From contig JAEYGI010000060.1 in NCBI GenBank assembly GCA_023402395.1, forward strand, positions 53,835-117,834: a stretch of 64,000 nucleotides of DNA, given 5' to 3'. The position numbers were made by a program, and so were the translations under genes. The stretch is from Bacillota bacterium (GTDB lineage Bacteria; Bacillota; UBA4882; UBA8346). The notes under the pieces were generated by a model. The model did not search any database. It was not told where the DNA came from and saw only the letters and a program-made list of their open reading frames with translations. How positions within the stretch are numbered: position 1 is the stretch's first letter; every line of letters starts with the position of its first letter. Positions 35,639 to 43,401 of the stretch are shown one piece after another.

Positions 35639-35842
35639 TTACTTTATACCAGTTTTTGAACTTTGAAAACTGGTTTTGCCATTGACTATTTCTTCAAAGG
35701 CGATTGTAACGGCTTTAGCCGGGCGCTCATCATTTTGATGTTCTTCTTGAATGATACGGCGCGCCCGTTTCGAGGCGACGATTACCAATGTAAATTTATT
35801 GTCGACGTTTTTTAATAAATCGTCTAATGATGGGTATATCAT
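35639..35842 (-). CDS. rpoZ: RNA polymerase omega subunit
   Basis: ATG at 35842 (minus) follows AGAGG with 7-nt spacing. The 67-aa product begins MIYPSLDDLLKNVDNKFTLV, then VASKRARRI and AVTIAFEEIVNGK, which match the omega subunit closely. Omega helps assemble beta' into polymerase. In Bacillota rpoZ normally sits with gmk and coaBC; here it stands alone between array 3 and an unknown gene, so it could be a second copy. The C-terminus is short. Confidence 0.88.
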   Translation of the reverse strand: MIYPSLDDLLKNVDNKFTLVIVASKRARRIIQEEHQNDERPAKAVTIAFEEIVNGKTSFQSSKTGIK

Positions 35843-36105
35843 TATTTTTCCTCTTTTCATTCATCTAATATTAAACCTTTAGCGGGAGTGATTCATAATA
35901 AGAGCAGCCAATAGCTATTGGAGCATTTATGGGTATGCACGAGGTTCGAGGATGGAGGAAAGACGGAGCAAGAGGTGATTGCCGGAAATTCTGGCTACGT
36001 TTATCGACGGTTGGCAGCATAGTTAATCTTTGCAAGTCAGGTCGTCAATCGGACGTTAGCTTGATGATTAATGAGATTGGTCAATCGCTAAAAATAATGA
36101 TTATC
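35843..36105. other. Intergenic stretch between two minus-strand genes
   Basis: No supported gene. A plus-strand open frame from 35929 runs into the antisense of the next gene and lacks family features. AT content is higher than in neighbouring operons. Confidence 0.4.
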
Positions 36106-36474
36106 TTAGCAGGAATTACTATACCAATACTTATTAACCGTGATGCCATTGCTCCTAACGAACTCTTTTACCTCGTTAAGAGTCGCTTTGGGTATGATCA
36201 TGTGGAATTCATAACCGCTGCGAGTAAAGGCTCTCCATTTTTCAATCATGTTCGGTTCATTCATTGAAGTACTGGTTACTACCTCGCATAACGTGGTGTT
36301 ATCATCAAAAACAGCCGACAAATCGGGGGTGTAACCGCCGACCTTCGTTGGTTGACCATGGGTATAGTTGTTATTATTTAGTTTGACATTAGTATAACCT
36401 AATTTCTGATAATTAATTGCTTGGGTAATGAGCAGTCTGTTATAAAGATTTTGTTCTAACTGAGTTTTAGCCAT
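36106..36474 (-). CDS. Unknown protein, possibly restriction-endonuclease-like fold
   Basis: ATG at 36474 (minus) begins MAKTQLEQNLYNRLL, with GGAGG about 12 nt upstream. The 122-aa protein is unidentified. TPDLSAVFDDN followed by LCEVVTS and WRAFTRSGYEFHMIIPK has the layout of PD-(D/E)xK nuclease-like domains (PD, then beta strand with Glu), but the usual E-x-K is absent. It may be a nuclease-fold relative without activity. Low GC and the neighbouring TetR fragment suggest a decayed accessory patch. Confidence 0.55.
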   Translation of the reverse strand: MAKTQLEQNLYNRLLITQAINYQKLGYTNVKLNNNNYTHGQPTKVGGYTPDLSAVFDDNTTLCEVVTSTSMNEPNMIEKWRAFTRSGYEFHMIIPKATLNEVKEFVRSNGITVNKYWYSNSC

Positions 36475-36558
36475 TGTATTTATTGTCCTCCGCTGAATAA
36501 TAAATGGTATAAATCGACCCGGTGAATAGTATTGCTGCCATTTTGGCATCGGATACGC

Positions 36559-36804
36559 TTAGGGCTCTTTTTGCGGTAGCTTTTCAAATATTTTCTTCAA
36601 AAAATCGTTGCCTACCGCATCTTGCAAAATGCTTAAATAAACTTTGATCATTTCATCGTAAAGAATTTCAAACAGCTCTGCTTTATCGCCGAAATAAAAA
36701 TAAAAAGATCCGGTGGAATTACCGGCCTTGTCAAGGATATCTGCGACTTTGAATTGATGGTATCCTTTTTTCCGAAAAACCCTGGCGACGAATGAAATTT
36801 CATT
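36559..36804 (-). pseudogene. TetR-family regulator remnant
   Basis: Read on the minus strand from just after a stop at 36805-36807, the frame gives VARVFRKKGYHQFKVADI, then AGNSTGSFYFYFGDKAELFEIL, an unmistakable TetR helix-turn-helix. No start codon is available: the first helix residues before VARVFRKKGY are missing. The protein ends about 50 residues later instead of running to about 190. Both ends are therefore lost. It is likely a relic and not functional. Confidence 0.8.
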
Positions 36805-37304
36805 CTATCTATACTTAAATTATATACCAACTTCCTAAATAAGCAAGTGTTTATATTATGCTATCGCTCATGCTCCATTAGCGAGTGCCGGGCTTTTTCA
36901 TGGTTTTACCGAAGATATCTTCGGTAATATCAGTTTCATCCGGAAGCGGTTGCCCGATCCCAACCTGAAAGCCGACCCAGCCATCATAGGCTGCCGTACC
37001 CAAGCGAAAGTAGCGGTGGCTATTTGGCCGATGTGAGCAAGCCCGAGCTGGTGCTGGAAGTTAAAAAGCGGTTGGCCAGTCGCGGGATGGATCAAATGAA
37101 CCGTCAGGATGAGTCGAGTTTACCGCGAGGGACTGCTGAACGGCATGTAGTCCGCTATTGGGTCGTCTCTGTGGGGGAGCGCGGCAAGGATCAGGGTGTG
37201 ATGGTTTCCCTAACCAACCGGATTTTGGTAAAAAGGATTCCGTTCCCACGTGTAGAAATCTGGTTTAGTTGTAACAGGGACGTTAAGCGAGGAATGGACG
37301 GATC
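36805..37304. other. 500-bp stretch with decayed sequence and a perfect palindrome
   Basis: A perfect 22-bp palindrome lies at 36906-36927 (core ACCGAAGATATCTTCGGT). From 36930 to 37110 two plus-strand frames look protein-like (FIRKRLPDPNLKADPAIIG, then after a frame change GYLADVSKPELVLEVKKRLASRGMD), suggesting a frameshifted remnant that I cannot assign. An open frame from 37024 to 37317 runs into the next gene and is not supported as a gene. Confidence 0.45.
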
Positions 37305-39122
37305 ATGGCCTTTTTAACGCCGCGCGGCTGGCTCGCGAAAATAACTTCTCCCAGAAGCAGCATTCAAAACCGCTTGCTGATCTCGTATTTCCTCCTGACC
37401 GCGTTTTTGATCGGGCTGGTCTGGATCGCCGTTTATAAAGTAACGGAGGCGATTGTCATTGATCAGGTCGGCGAATCGCGGCTGGAGGTGCTCGACCAGA
37501 TTGGCCGGAACGTCAATATCATTGTCGACGAGATCACCTCGGTCTCCAACATGTATTATTTCAACGAGCAATTGATCGCCCTCGCCCGGAAAAACCCCAG
37601 CGCCGACAGTTACGAGCGGCTGATGGAAGCCAATCAGGTGCTGGAGATCTTTTCCCATTACACCTATTCCTTTGACAATCTTCAGTTTTACAGCATGATC
37701 CACACCTTCAACGGCCGGGCGTACACCTCCTGGATCAATGATCTTTACGACTTCGACAGCATCCGGAAGCGGCCGTGGTATCCGGGCGTTCTGCAACGGA
37801 ACGGCAAGATTTGCTGGATCAGCACTTTTAACGACAAGGAAGGGTTTCGCGACGACAAGTATGTTTTCTCCGCCGCCCGGCTCTGGAAACATTATTACAG
37901 CGCGAAACCGCTCGGCGTGATCGTGCTCAACGTCGAGGAGACGGTGCTGGAAAAGATTTACCGCAGCGCGCTCCAAGTCGGGCATCTCATTTATATTCTG
38001 GACTCGCGGGGCAATGTCGTCTCTCATCCCGACAAACGGAAACTTGGGGAGAACATTGCCGGGCAAAAGTATATCCGCAGGATGCTGCGGGCGGAGAGCC
38101 CGGGCAGCCTGATGGGAACGGTCTTTCTCAGTAAAGTGCTTTATACGTATTACCCGCTTCCCAAAACCGGCTGGACGCTGGTGGAGGAAGTGCCGTTAAA
38201 ATCGGTCCTGGCGCCGATGGACAAAATGAAGTATCTGATGGTCCTTTTCCTGGGGCTGGGGATGGGAATGGGCCTGTTCCTTTCCTATCTGGTAGCCAGG
38301 CGGATCGCTTCGCCCATCCGCAACTTGCATCAGACTATGAAGCAGGTGGAAGCGGGCGATCTGGACGCGGTGGCCGCCGCGTCCGGCCGGGACGAGATCG
38401 GGGAATTGAGCCGGGGTTTCAACCGCATGCTGGGAACAATCAAGGGATTGATGGCCAACCTCAAGCGTCAGGCCAATTTGAAGCGCCGGGTGGAGTTGGA
38501 ATTCCTGCAGGCGCAGATCAATCCGCATTTTCTCTACAACACCCTGACCTCGATCCGTTGCATGGTGGCGATGAATCAGAATCCGGCCGCCGAGGGGATG
38601 CTGCTGGCATTGAGCCGGCTGCTCCGCCGGACCCTCGGCAATCAGGACGAATTCGTCGCGGTCTACGAGGAGCTGGAGATCTTAAACGATTATGTCGCGA
38701 TTCAGAGCCTGCGATACCCCGAGAAGTTCCGGGTCGAGTATGCGGTCGCTTTCGAATTCATGGACTGCCAGGTTCCGAAGCTGATCCTGCAGCCGCTGGT
38801 CGAAAACGCAATCTTTCACGGGCTCGAACCGCGACCCGAGCCGGGGACGATCCGGATCGGCGCGGTCCGGGATGGGGAGATGCTGGTCCTGACCGTCAGC
38901 GATGACGGGGTCGGGATGACCCCGGAGCAACTGGATCAATTATGGCGGAAGAACCGATCGGAGCAGACGTTCAGCAAGATTGGGGTCGTCAATGTTCACG
39001 AACGGCTGGTGCTCAATTTCGGACCCGAGTTCGGCCTGAAGATCACAAGCGAGATCGGCCGGGGGACCACGGCGGAGTTGCGCTTGCCGGTGATCGGCGC
39101 CGAGGGGAGGGCTGATACATGA
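37305..39122 (+). CDS. YesM-type sensor histidine kinase with extracytoplasmic dCache domain
   Basis: The 605-aa kinase has a first membrane helix (about 24-45) and an extracytoplasmic Cache-like domain (about 46-300, with WYPGVLQRNGKICWIST and YILDSRGNVVSHPDKRKLG). A second helix (about 306-328) leads into HAMP (RRIASPIRNLHQTMKQVEAGDLDAV). The His_kinase box is EFLQAQINPHFLYNTLTSIRC and the ATPase part has LVENAIFHGLE, SDDGVGM and VVNVHERL. It differs from the kinase at 6465 by its large sensor. It overlaps the regulator gene by 4 bp. It probably senses a carbohydrate that the ABC importer and sulfatase downstream handle. Confidence 0.94.
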   Translation: MAFLTPRGWLAKITSPRSSIQNRLLISYFLLTAFLIGLVWIAVYKVTEAIVIDQVGESRLEVLDQIGRNVNIIVDEITSVSNMYYFNEQLIALARKNPSADSYERLMEANQVLEIFSHYTYSFDNLQFYSMIHTFNGRAYTSWINDLYDFDSIRKRPWYPGVLQRNGKICWISTFNDKEGFRDDKYVFSAARLWKHYYSAKPLGVIVLNVEETVLEKIYRSALQVGHLIYILDSRGNVVSHPDKRKLGENIAGQKYIRRMLRAESPGSLMGTVFLSKVLYTYYPLPKTGWTLVEEVPLKSVLAPMDKMKYLMVLFLGLGMGMGLFLSYLVARRIASPIRNLHQTMKQVEAGDLDAVAAASGRDEIGELSRGFNRMLGTIKGLMANLKRQANLKRRVELEFLQAQINPHFLYNTLTSIRCMVAMNQNPAAEGMLLALSRLLRRTLGNQDEFVAVYEELEILNDYVAIQSLRYPEKFRVEYAVAFEFMDCQVPKLILQPLVENAIFHGLEPRPEPGTIRIGAVRDGEMLVLTVSDDGVGMTPEQLDQLWRKNRSEQTFSKIGVVNVHERLVLNFGPEFGLKITSEIGRGTTAELRLPVIGAEGRADT

Positions 39123-39937
39123 AGATTCTGGTGGTCGATGATGAAAAGCCGATCCGGCAATGGTTCGCCTTTTGCATTCAGCGATTCGACCGCCCCTATC
39201 AATTGGCGGGCGAGGCGGCCAACGGCCGGGAGGCGCTGGAGATTTTCCGCCGGGAGCGGCCGGACGTGGTCATTACCGATATCAAAATGCCGCTGATGGA
39301 CGGGATCGAGCTGATGAAAGCGGTTAAGCAAGAGGACCCCGCGGCCGAGGTGGTGATCCTCTCCTGCTACGCCGATTTCAAGTTCGCCCAGGAAGCGATC
39401 AAGCTCGGCGCGGCCGATTATCTTTTGAAGGCAGAGGCGCAGGATGCCGATATCCTGAGACTGCTCGACCAGATTTTCCGGAGGCGCTCGGAAGAAAACC
39501 GCGGCCCAACGGTTCATCGGCCGGAGCCCGAGGCCGGGCCGCTCCGCCGGGAAGCGTCACCCGGAGGGGTCCGGAGCCAGGTCGCTCCGGAAACGGCGGA
39601 ACATCACAAAGTCCGCTACTCGGCGGTGATCCGCAAGGCGCTCGAATACATTGACGGCCATTATGCCGAAACGCTGTCGCTGCGGGCCGTATCCCAATAC
39701 ATTCACTTGAATCCGAATTATTTCTGCCAGCTTTTTAAAGAAGAGACCGGCGAAAATTTCAGCAATTACCTGACCGTGCTTCGTTTGCGCAAGGCCGAGG
39801 AACTGCTGCGAGAATCGGATCTGAAGGCCTATGAGATCGCCGAACGGGTCGGCTATCCAAACCTCAGCTATTTCTCCAGGCTGTTTAAGAAGTATTTCGG
39901 GAAGAGCCCGTTTGACTACCGCAACGATCTCCGTTAA
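39119..39937 (+). CDS. YesN-type response regulator (receiver + AraC domain), compact form
   Basis: The 272-aa protein has a receiver (1-120: VVDDEKPIRQW, phospho-Asp in VVITDIKMPLMDG, YLLKAEAQD). A short variable linker follows, then an AraC domain (about 165-272) with LRAVSQYIHLNPNYFCQLFKEETGENFSNYLT and AYEIAERVGYPNLSYFSRLFKKYFG. At the Lys position of the switch region it reads LLKAEAQ rather than LLKP. It lacks the long middle region of the regulator at 4841. It should activate the importer-sulfatase operon. A terminator follows. Confidence 0.93.
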   Translation: MKILVVDDEKPIRQWFAFCIQRFDRPYQLAGEAANGREALEIFRRERPDVVITDIKMPLMDGIELMKAVKQEDPAAEVVILSCYADFKFAQEAIKLGAADYLLKAEAQDADILRLLDQIFRRRSEENRGPTVHRPEPEAGPLRREASPGGVRSQVAPETAEHHKVRYSAVIRKALEYIDGHYAETLSLRAVSQYIHLNPNYFCQLFKEETGENFSNYLTVLRLRKAEELLRESDLKAYEIAERVGYPNLSYFSRLFKKYFGKSPFDYRNDLR

Positions 39938-39945
39938 ATTTTTTT

Positions 39946-39973
39946 AAAAGGCGTGCGATGCGCCTTTTTTTAT
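39946..39973 (+). terminator. Intrinsic terminator after the response regulator
   Basis: AAAAGGCG (39946-39953) pairs with CGCCTTTT (39961-39968), followed by further T residues to 39971. It separates the two-component genes from the importer operon. Confidence 0.82.
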
Positions 39974-40142
39974 TTGCGCCGTAAAACGGCGCCGACCGGA
40001 CGGGATGATCTGAAGATAAGTAAAAGAGGGTGAAACCAAGGACAAATCGGGCGGGCTCCGCCGCCAAATGCTGAAGATCAGGACAAAAACGGTGAACAGG
40101 GTTCATTCCGCTTTTGGTTACGATGTTGTAACATGAGGCCAT

Positions 40143-40222
40143 ATGGGATGAAGTAAATCGCTGATTCAAAATTGGATTCCCGGACGGTGCCAAACATTCA
40201 ACCGCTGTTTACTTCAACTTGC
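40143..40222. repeat. Palindromic element, type Q-related
   Basis: Imperfect inverted ends ATGGGATGAAGTAAAT (40143-40158) and the complement of a GTTGAAGTAAAC-like end (40207-40222) enclose about 48 bp. The ends resemble type Q and P repeats elsewhere. It lies immediately before the ribosome site of the binding-protein gene, in its leader. Confidence 0.6.
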
Positions 40223-40249
40223 ATATCAGAAATAAAGGGGGTTTTCCAG

Positions 40250-41527
40250 TTGAAACGAAGACAAATCGCGGTATGCGCTATCCTGTTGCTGCTGGGAGTG
40301 GTGTTCGGCGCTAACTTCAGCAACACCGACGCCGCCGGCAAGCCGGTGGTGCTCAAGTTCTGGAAGGGCGGCAACGATGTCATCTGGCACGATTACTACT
40401 TGAAACTGTTCAAGGAGTATGAGGCCTCCCATCCCAACATCAAGATCGAATTCGCCGAGGCCCCGTTCGGGCAGGCGATCGACACCAAGCTCAACACCGC
40501 TTATGCCAGCGGCACCAGCCCGGATATCATTCACCACGCGCTGAACTCCATTGCCATCCGGGCCGAGAAGGGCCAGTACGAGCCGCTGGACAAGTACATC
40601 GCCAAGTGGAAGGACAAGGGCGATCTCATGGAAAACATCTATGAGATGGGCCGTTATCAAGGCAAGGTTTACGGCATGGGCCTTTATCCGACCCCGGCGG
40701 TTTTCGCTTACCGGAAGGATTTCTTTAAAGAAGCCGGGCTGAATCCGGAAAAACCGCCGACAACCTGGGAGGAATTGGCCGATTACGCGGTCAAGCTGAC
40801 CAAACGGGACGGCAATGTGATCACCCGGGCCGGACTGAACATGCCCATCGACGAAATCAAGATCCTGCAACCCTTCGCGGTTCAAAACGGAGCCACTTAT
40901 ACCAACAAGAAGGGCGATCCGACCTTCGATAACCAGCAATTCGCCGAAGCCCTGGCCTATCTGACCGATCTCTTCAAAAACAAGAAAGTCGCCATTGAGC
41001 AGACCAAGGCCAAGGAGAATCAGCAAAGCCTGTTCGCTATCGATAAGGCGGCGATGTCTATCGTCCAGCCGACCTGGATCGCCCAACTGCTGAAGAATGA
41101 TCCGTCGCTGAAGGACAAGATCGGGTTCATCGACATGAAACGGAAGAAGAAAGCGATCTGGAGCGGTTGCGAGCTGTTGTTCATCAGTTCCGAGAGCAAG
41201 CACAAGCAGGAATCATGGGATTTGATCCAGTACATCATGGACAAGGAAGTCATGTGGAAGCGCTATCAGACCACTAAGTGCCCGGTAGTCCGGAAATCAT
41301 TGCAGGATCAATACGCCAAGGACGATCCGTTCATCAACAAGGTGCTGCTGGATGCGATCGCCGTCGGCGAAGGCGCTCCCAAGACAGTCTGGGCCCAGCT
41401 ATACGTCTATAATTACCTGCCTCAGGCCCAACAAGAAGCCTTCTACGGTAAGAAAACTCCGGAACAGGCCTTAAAAGACAGCCTGAAACAGTTAAAGGAA
41501 GAGATTAAAGCTTCCAACCTGCAATAG
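40250..41527 (+). CDS. Carbohydrate ABC transporter substrate-binding protein (family 1)
   Basis: TTG 40250 follows AAGGGGG with an 8-nt gap; the product then opens MKRRQIAVCAILLLLGVVF, a proper signal peptide with cleavage near ANFSNTDAAG. The 425-aa protein is an SBP_bac_1 type: VVLKFWKGGNDVIWHDYYLKLFKEYEASHPNIKIEFAEAPFGQAIDTKLNTAYASGTSPDII is the typical opening, and EEAGLNPEKPPTTWEELADYAVKL-like sequence follows. The Cys in the signal is not in a lipobox. It delivers an oligosaccharide or sugar derivative to the two permeases encoded next. An MsmK-type ATPase is not in the cluster and is probably shared from elsewhere. Confidence 0.93.
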   Translation: MKRRQIAVCAILLLLGVVFGANFSNTDAAGKPVVLKFWKGGNDVIWHDYYLKLFKEYEASHPNIKIEFAEAPFGQAIDTKLNTAYASGTSPDIIHHALNSIAIRAEKGQYEPLDKYIAKWKDKGDLMENIYEMGRYQGKVYGMGLYPTPAVFAYRKDFFKEAGLNPEKPPTTWEELADYAVKLTKRDGNVITRAGLNMPIDEIKILQPFAVQNGATYTNKKGDPTFDNQQFAEALAYLTDLFKNKKVAIEQTKAKENQQSLFAIDKAAMSIVQPTWIAQLLKNDPSLKDKIGFIDMKRKKKAIWSGCELLFISSESKHKQESWDLIQYIMDKEVMWKRYQTTKCPVVRKSLQDQYAKDDPFINKVLLDAIAVGEGAPKTVWAQLYVYNYLPQAQQEAFYGKKTPEQALKDSLKQLKEEIKASNLQ

Positions 41528-41590
41528 CCGCCGGCGGCTACGGGGCATTGAACCATTCAATGCCCCGCAAATTTAAATGAGGGATACGCG

Positions 41591-42478
41591 ATGTTCAATA
41601 TACGGTCCAAACGGAAATACCGGCATCCGCAGGCATATCTGATGGTCTTGCCGAGTTATCTGATTTATCTCCTCTTTGTGTTTATTCCGATCGTGATCAC
41701 GCTTTGGCTGAGCTTCACCAATTATGATCTATACCGGACCCGGGACTTCGTGGGTTTTGCCAATTACGCCCGGCTGCTCCGCGATCCGGTCTTTATCATC
41801 TCGGCCAAGAACACGCTGACCTACGCTTTGTTTGTAATCATCCCCCAGATCGCCATCGGCTTGGTGCTGGCGGTGCTGCTGAACCGGAAAGTGATCGGGC
41901 AGCGGTTTCACCGGATCGCTTTCTATATGCCCAATGTCACTTCGATGGTCTCCATCGCCATGGTCTGGCTTTGGCTCTACGATCCGACCCAGGGCATTAT
42001 CAATCAGGCCATCAAAGCCATTGGCATCCCGGCCCAGAGCTGGTTGTTCGACTTGAATCTGGCCCTGCCGAGCATTATCTTCATGAGCGTCTGGAAGCTG
42101 ATCGGCTATAACATGATCATTTATCTGGCCGGACTGCAGCAAATTCCCGACGATCTGTATGAAGCGGCCACCGTGGACGGCGCTTCGGCCTTCCGGCAGT
42201 TTCTGGCGATCACCGTTCCGATGCTGAAACCCACCACCTTTTTTCTGTTCGTGATCGCCTGCGTCCAGTCGTTCAGCGTCTTTGAGCAGGTCAACGTGAT
42301 GACCCAGGGCGGCCCGATGAACGCCACCACCACGGTGGTCCATCAGATCTTCGACCGGGCCTTCAGCCAATTCCAGATGGGGTACGCCTCGGCGATGGCT
42401 ACGGTATTGCTGCTGGTCACCATCGCGCTGACCTTCACCAACTTCAAATACGGCCAAGGCGCCGATGTCGAAGCATAA
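41591..42478 (+). CDS. Carbohydrate ABC transporter permease (MalF/UgpA type)
   Basis: The 295-aa protein has six predicted membrane helices. The start HPQAYLMVLPSYLIYLLFVFIPIVITLWLSFTNYDL and the EAA loop DDLYEAATVDGASAFRQFLAITVPMLKPTTFFLF are typical. It pairs with the next gene as a heterodimeric channel. It lies 63 bp after the binding protein gene. Confidence 0.94.
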   Translation: MFNIRSKRKYRHPQAYLMVLPSYLIYLLFVFIPIVITLWLSFTNYDLYRTRDFVGFANYARLLRDPVFIISAKNTLTYALFVIIPQIAIGLVLAVLLNRKVIGQRFHRIAFYMPNVTSMVSIAMVWLWLYDPTQGIINQAIKAIGIPAQSWLFDLNLALPSIIFMSVWKLIGYNMIIYLAGLQQIPDDLYEAATVDGASAFRQFLAITVPMLKPTTFFLFVIACVQSFSVFEQVNVMTQGGPMNATTTVVHQIFDRAFSQFQMGYASAMATVLLLVTIALTFTNFKYGQGADVEA

Positions 42479-42487
42479 CGCAAAAGG

Positions 42488-43360
42488 ATGATTACGATGA
42501 ACAGAGTCAATTGGAGCACCTGGCTCCTCAGCGCGTTTCTCTTGGCGGCCTCGTTCCTGATGCTGGTGCCGTTTCTGGTGATGCTGTCCACGGCGCTCAA
42601 ATCCTCGGCTGAGGTCAATGCCCCGGTCTTTCACTGGATACCGAAGGAGTTCCATTTCGAGAACTTCGCGACCGCGATGGCGTCCGGCTCCTGGGGCCGT
42701 TACCTGTTGAACTCGGTGATCGTCACCACGGTTGTCACCGCATTCAGCCTGCTCTTCAACTCCATGGCCGGATACGCCTTCGCCCGGCTCGACTTTCGCG
42801 GCCGGAACGTCATGTTCATGAGCGTGATGCTGGGGCTGATGCTGCCGGCTCAGATTACGATGGTTCCAGTGTTCCTGATTATGAAGAGCATTCCGTTGGC
42901 GGGCGGCAATAACTGGCTGGGCATGGGCGGCACCGGCTGGATCGATACCTATCCGGGCCTGATGGTCAATCAAATGGCCGGCGCTTTCGGGATCTTCCTT
43001 TGCCGCCAGTTTTATCTGAATTTCCCGCGGGCGCTGGATGAGGCGGCCGAATTGGACGGCTGCAATATCTGGAGGACTTACTTCCGGATTTATCTGCCCT
43101 TGAGCGGCCCGATCCTGGCCAGTCTCGGAGTGATCAAACTGACCACGGTCTGGAACGATTATACCTGGCCGTTGGTGATCACCAACAGCGAAGCGATGCG
43201 AACCGCTCAACTGGCCTTGACCATGTTCAAAAACGAAGTGGTCCAGTGGGAACTGTTGATGGCGGCGACCACCGTCGTGATTGCGCCGTTGGTGCTCATC
43301 TTCCTGTTTGCCCAGCGCTTTTTCATCAAGGGGATGATCAGTTCGGGGGTCAAGGGGTGA
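42488..43360 (+). CDS. Carbohydrate ABC transporter permease (MalG/UgpE type)
   Basis: The 290-aa protein begins at ATG 42488 or ATG 42497. Six membrane helices are predicted. PFLVMLSTALKSSAEVN near the start and ALDEAAELDGCNIWRTYFRIYLPLSGPILASLGVIKL as the EAA loop identify it. Ten bp separate it from the first permease. Both permeases lack an adjacent ATPase gene. Confidence 0.94.
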   Translation: MITMNRVNWSTWLLSAFLLAASFLMLVPFLVMLSTALKSSAEVNAPVFHWIPKEFHFENFATAMASGSWGRYLLNSVIVTTVVTAFSLLFNSMAGYAFARLDFRGRNVMFMSVMLGLMLPAQITMVPVFLIMKSIPLAGGNNWLGMGGTGWIDTYPGLMVNQMAGAFGIFLCRQFYLNFPRALDEAAELDGCNIWRTYFRIYLPLSGPILASLGVIKLTTVWNDYTWPLVITNSEAMRTAQLALTMFKNEVVQWELLMAATTVVIAPLVLIFLFAQRFFIKGMISSGVKG

Positions 43361-43401
43361 CGGACTCCGGACGGAACCATCTTTCATAATGGAGGCTTGA
43401 C

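Noticed and set aside
35929..36267. 112-codon plus-strand gene
   Set aside because: Its second half is antisense to the better supported minus-strand gene at 36106-36474.
37024..37317. 97-codon gene before the histidine kinase
   Set aside because: No ribosome site or family features; it overlaps the kinase start and contains what look like frameshifted remnants.
41729..43387. 552-codon open frame on the minus strand
   Set aside because: It lies opposite two well-identified ABC permeases; its His/Gln/Arg-rich translation is the usual antisense shadow of GC-rich genes.
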